From positions 1-64,000 of the forward strand of contig CAYTDM010000009.1 in assembly GCA_964436635.1 (NCBI GenBank): a DNA stretch of 64,000 nt, written 5' to 3'. This DNA comes from DASRQK01 sp964436635. Lineage in GTDB: Bacteria > Bacteroidota > Bacteroidia > Sphingobacteriales > Sphingobacteriaceae. Shown here piece by piece: positions 61,450 to 64,000 of this stretch; the first letter of the stretch is position 1; every line of letters begins with the position of its first letter. The notes under the pieces are model-generated. The model searched no databases. It had not been told where the DNA came from and saw only the letters and a program-made list of their open reading frames with translations. Made by a program: the position numbers and the translations under genes.

Positions 61450-61656
61450 TTAGTATTGTTGCTGACCAGCCTTAAATTTGGTTTTATCCATTTTTGGCGG
61501 ATTGTTGTACGGATAATTATATGCCACACTATTCAGGTAGGCGGCTATTTTTAATCGTTCCTGCCAGGTTAATTTTGCATAATAAACAGCATGGTTGGCT
61601 GCTTCCTCTGCGGTTTGCGCTTTAAATGCCATTCGGTCTAATCGAAATGTATTCAT
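61450..61656 (-). CDS. Small conserved protein paired with the nucleotidyltransferase
   Basis: 68 residues, beginning MNTFRLDRMAFKAQTAEEAANHAVYYAKLTWQERLKIAAYL (parts), then NPPKMDKTKFKAGQQ near the end. It is the first gene of the pair, 3 bp before the nucleotidyltransferase. Similar small proteins with an A(F/Y)K-x-QTxEEA motif are found next to NTase genes in many Bacteroidota. It may serve as a regulator or antitoxin, which is inference. An inverted repeat TGATATA-N9-TATATCA at 61703-61725 lies 47 bp before its start. Confidence 0.75.
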   Translation of the reverse strand: MNTFRLDRMAFKAQTAEEAANHAVYYAKLTWQERLKIAAYLNSVAYNYPYNNPPKMDKTKFKAGQQQY

Positions 61657-61702
61657 TTTTCAAATTTAGTAAAATTAGGAGTTATTTCATTATATAATTC
61701 TT

Positions 61703-61725
61703 TGATATATGAATTGACTATATCA
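61703..61725. promoter_or_regulatory. Inverted repeat upstream of the nucleotidyltransferase pair
   Basis: TGATATA-N9-TATATCA, perfect seven-base arms, 23 bp long, 47 bp before the start of the 68-residue gene. Possible operator for autoregulation. Confidence 0.4.
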
Positions 61726-61766
61726 TGTATATCTGAGGCCCCTGATAAATAAATTTTGAATGTAAT

Positions 61767-61826
61767 GGAGTGCTGCTCGCTGTGCTCGCAGCGATTTTGG
61801 GTGGGGGTGGCTTCAAAGCAAATTTA
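61767..61826. repeat. Dispersed repeat, copy A
   Basis: Shares with copy B at 61858-61920 the blocks GGAGTGCT, CTCGC, GCTCGCAG and GGGGGTGGCTTCAAAGCAAA, the last exact over 20 bases. Copy A is slightly shorter. No coding potential is convincing. Decayed element. Confidence 0.75.
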
Positions 61827-61857
61827 ATTGAAGAAATATTTAAACTTTAAGTCGGCG

Positions 61858-61905
61858 GGAGTGCTACTCGCTTCGCTCGCAGGGATCCCGTGAAGGGGGT
61901 GGCTT

Positions 61906-61920
<15 letters not shown>
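61858..61920. repeat. Dispersed repeat, copy B
   Basis: Second copy of the repeat at 61767-61826. Its end forms the left arm of the 17-bp inverted repeat at 61906-62031. Confidence 0.75.
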
Positions 61921-62119
<199 letters not shown>

Positions 62120-62222
62120 GTTAAGGACTGCAAACCTAATACAAAAAAATGATATTTAAAAAAATATTGGTTAATTTTCAGGTTAAATAAAACAACTAAT
62201 TGGTAGTCAATAAGAAGTTTAT

Positions 62223-64000
62223 TTAATTATTTTTTGGTCCTTTCTTTACATCATAATCTATCCGAACATGGTAGATACTTTTTAACATGTCTTTAAACAT
62301 TTCACTAATATCTGAGATGTCTCTTAAGGTGATGTTGGAGTGAACCAGTTGTTTTTGATTCAGTTTGGATTCTATAATTTTATCTACGAGGTTGTTTATA
62401 CTTTCTTCGTTCGGTTCTTTTAAACTTCGTGAAGCTGCTTCTACAGAATCGGCCATCATTAACACGGCGGTTTCTCTGGAGAATGGAATGGGACCCGGGT
62501 AGTGGAAGGCTTCTTCGTCCACATATTGTTCTGGATAAGTGGATAAAAACGATTGGTAAAAGTATTCTACTCGTGTAGTTCCGTGGTGTGTACGGATAAA
62601 ATCGATCAATACTTCTGGTAAGTTATGTTTTTTCGCGAGGTCAACGCCTTTCGTCACGTGCGATATGATTAATTGTGCACTTTGTTCGAAGCTCAAACCA
62701 TCGTGTGGGTTATAGCCCTTGGTTTGATTCTCTATAAAAAACTGAGGATTGTAAATTTTTCCTATGTCGTGATACAAAGCTCCTGCACGCACTAATAATG
62801 CATTTCCACCTATCTTATAAATAGCCGCCTCAGCTAAATTAGCCACTTGTAATGTGTGCTGAAAGGTTCCTGGTGCTTTGAAGGACAAGTCACGGAGTAG
62901 GGGTGAGTTGGTGTTGGAAAGCTCTAATAAGGTCACGTCTGATACGATTCCAAAAACGCGTTCAAACGCATAAATAAGTGGATATGCTAATAAGGTTAAT
63001 AATACGCTAAAAATAAAAGGTGAAATGTTGCTCCAATTTATATTCACAAATTGACCTTCTCGCATTAATACGATGGCTATATATCCTAATAAATACGTGG
63101 CTAAGATTAAGACCGAAGAGGTTAAAAACTGCTCTCGTTTGGTCAAGGAACGAACACTATAAATAGCCACCATACCCGTGGTCATTTGCAAGAATACAAA
63201 TTCAAAACTATTGGCCACAAAAAACGCGGCCAACAAAGTCATTAATAAATGTATATATAAGGCTAAACGCGTGTCAAACAGAATCCTAATAATAATTGGA
63301 ACGATGCAATAAGGAATGTAATAAAGATTTGGCACCCCAATATAAACCGCCCATGACAAGGTAACTAACATCGTCGTAATCACGATGAGAATCAAAAACA
63401 CCAATCGATTATTCTTATATATATCTTTTCTAAACATATATATAAAAATAAACAGTAAACTTACCACCAAAGACACGATTAAAAACTGCCCGAAAATGAC
63501 TAAATTCTTATTTCCGCCAATTTTCGATTCTTCCTCGTACACCTTCCGCAAGGATTCAATTTTTTGAAAGGTTTCAGCATTCACCGTACTGCCTTCAGCG
63601 ATGATCAATTCTCCGCGTTGCACCATTCCTTTAGTAGGGGACAAGGAGCTTAATGCGTCTTCTTCGATCTGTTTGGTCAAAGCCTCGTTATACAAATAAT
63701 TAATTTGTATATAATCCTTTAAAAGGTTCGAAAACCACACTTTTTCCTGAACGGCTCTTTGTGCAGACAGTGCCTTTTCTACAAAATTCCATGCCCGATC
63801 AATGGTAAAAACATTAACACTATTTAATTGTTTAGAAACGTTTCCAGAAACCAAATTAAAATTATAATCTACCCGGTCTTGCTGATACCGATTGTTCAGC
63901 GCCATCACTCCCTTTGTATATATATCATTCAGGATTTGTGTGCCAATGCGTTTATATTGATCAAAATTTCCACCCAAAGTATCCATGCCACCTGCGCGCC
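62223..64000 (-). CDS. 7TM-HD domain protein (PgpH/YqfF-like cyclic-di-AMP phosphodiesterase), 5' part missing
   Basis: The right window edge cuts the gene; the frame stays open to 64000, so the N-terminal part of the extracellular 7TMR-HDED region is outside. Seen: the rest of the extracellular region (with RGELIIAEGSTVNAETFQKI), about seven membrane helices (roughly 195-385 of the visible part), then an HD domain with PGTFQHTLQVANLAEAAIYKIGGNALLVRAGALYHDIGKIYNPQFFIENQ (parts) where HD is the metal pair. Such proteins degrade c-di-AMP in other phyla and are known in Bacteroidota. The ligand of the outer domain is unknown. It stands alone on the minus strand. Confidence 0.9.
   Translation of the reverse strand, partial: RAGGMDTLGGNFDQYKRIGTQILNDIYTKGVMALNNRYQQDRVDYNFNLVSGNVSKQLNSVNVFTIDRAWNFVEKALSAQRAVQEKVWFSNLLKDYIQINYLYNEALTKQIEEDALSSLSPTKGMVQRGELIIAEGSTVNAETFQKIESLRKVYEEESKIGGNKNLVIFGQFLIVSLVVSLLFIFIYMFRKDIYKNNRLVFLILIVITTMLVTLSWAVYIGVPNLYYIPYCIVPIIIRILFDTRLALYIHLLMTLLAAFFVANSFEFVFLQMTTGMVAIYSVRSLTKREQFLTSSVLILATYLLGYIAIVLMREGQFVNINWSNISPFIFSVLLTLLAYPLIYAFERVFGIVSDVTLLELSNTNSPLLRDLSFKAPGTFQHTLQVANLAEAAIYKIGGNALLVRAGALYHDIGKIYNPQFFIENQTKGYNPHDGLSFEQSAQLIISHVTKGVDLAKKHNLPEVLIDFIRTHHGTTRVEYFYQSFLSTYPEQYVDEEAFHYPGPIPFSRETAVLMMADSVEAASRSLKEPNEESINNLVDKIIESKLNQKQLVHSNITLRDISDISEMFKDMLKSIYHVRIDYDVKKGPKNN

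Overview
This is a 64 kb piece of a low-GC chromosome from the phylum Bacteroidota. The evidence is the gene content (type III glutamine synthetase, M14 and S9 exported peptidases, DUF3822 next to rsmD, a 7TM-HD phosphodiesterase, separate accA and accD, GlcNAc-kinase-like and NrtR-like genes). It is also the promoter type: several genes carry the Bacteroidota -33/-7 signal TTTG-N19-TAnnTTTG, and strong Shine-Dalgarno sequences are rare. Order or genus cannot be fixed from sequence alone. I see no prophage, insertion sequence, CRISPR array or rRNA. Nearly everything is housekeeping or transport.

Layout. 1-2.6 kb: a GlcNAc-kinase-like gene with a broken phosphate motif, phosphofructokinase, and a divergent Nudix-type regulator with a palindrome between them. 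2.6-9.0 kb: TetR regulator plus tripartite RND efflux operon. 9.1-13.5 kb (minus strand): HAD phosphatase, metal-binding HMA protein, LOG-family protein, an ATP-cone/nuclease fusion and an M14 peptidase. 13.7-21.5 kb: asnB, accD, glutamine synthetase III, riboflavin synthase, a dicarboxylate symporter, mnmD. 21.5-24.1 kb: a membrane protein, a winged-helix regulator and creD, with seven 25-bp tandem repeats in front of creD. 24.2-30.1 kb (minus): SlyD-type isomerase, YyaL-like protein, NDH-2, ferredoxin, ferredoxin reductase and MarR regulator, a redox cluster. 30.2-33.7 kb: pstSCAB phosphate uptake with a PhoB/PhoP-like box. 33.7-44.8 kb: DUF1684 protein, S9 peptidase, metNIQ, pirin, BASS transporter, GAPDH, and a USP-ctlX-Nudix operon. 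44.8-51.5 kb: ABC-2 transporter, RecD-like helicase, DUF3822-rsmD-coaD, accA. 51.5-59.4 kb: glycoamylase-family hydrolase, large M14 peptidase, folA-thyA, mtaB. 59.5-64 kb: tRNA-Phe, tRNA-Val, geranylgeranyl-reductase-like protein, a nucleotidyltransferase/small-protein pair, an odd multi-branched inverted repeat abutting tRNA-Ser, and a partial 7TM-HD protein.

The most unusual signals are not protein families but DNA structure: the 25-bp repeat array with a palindromic core; a 27-bp triplication that hides His-rich codons behind the slyD stop; a nested inverted repeat directly downstream of tRNA-Ser; a HIP1-like octamer (GCGATCGC) seen at least eight times; and two promoters whose -7 box ends exactly 5 nt before the start codon. 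I do not see a clear new multi-gene system. The best protein-level candidates are the ATP-cone/PD-(D/E)XK fusion and the nucleotidyltransferase pair. All functions are read from sequence motifs; no database search was run.
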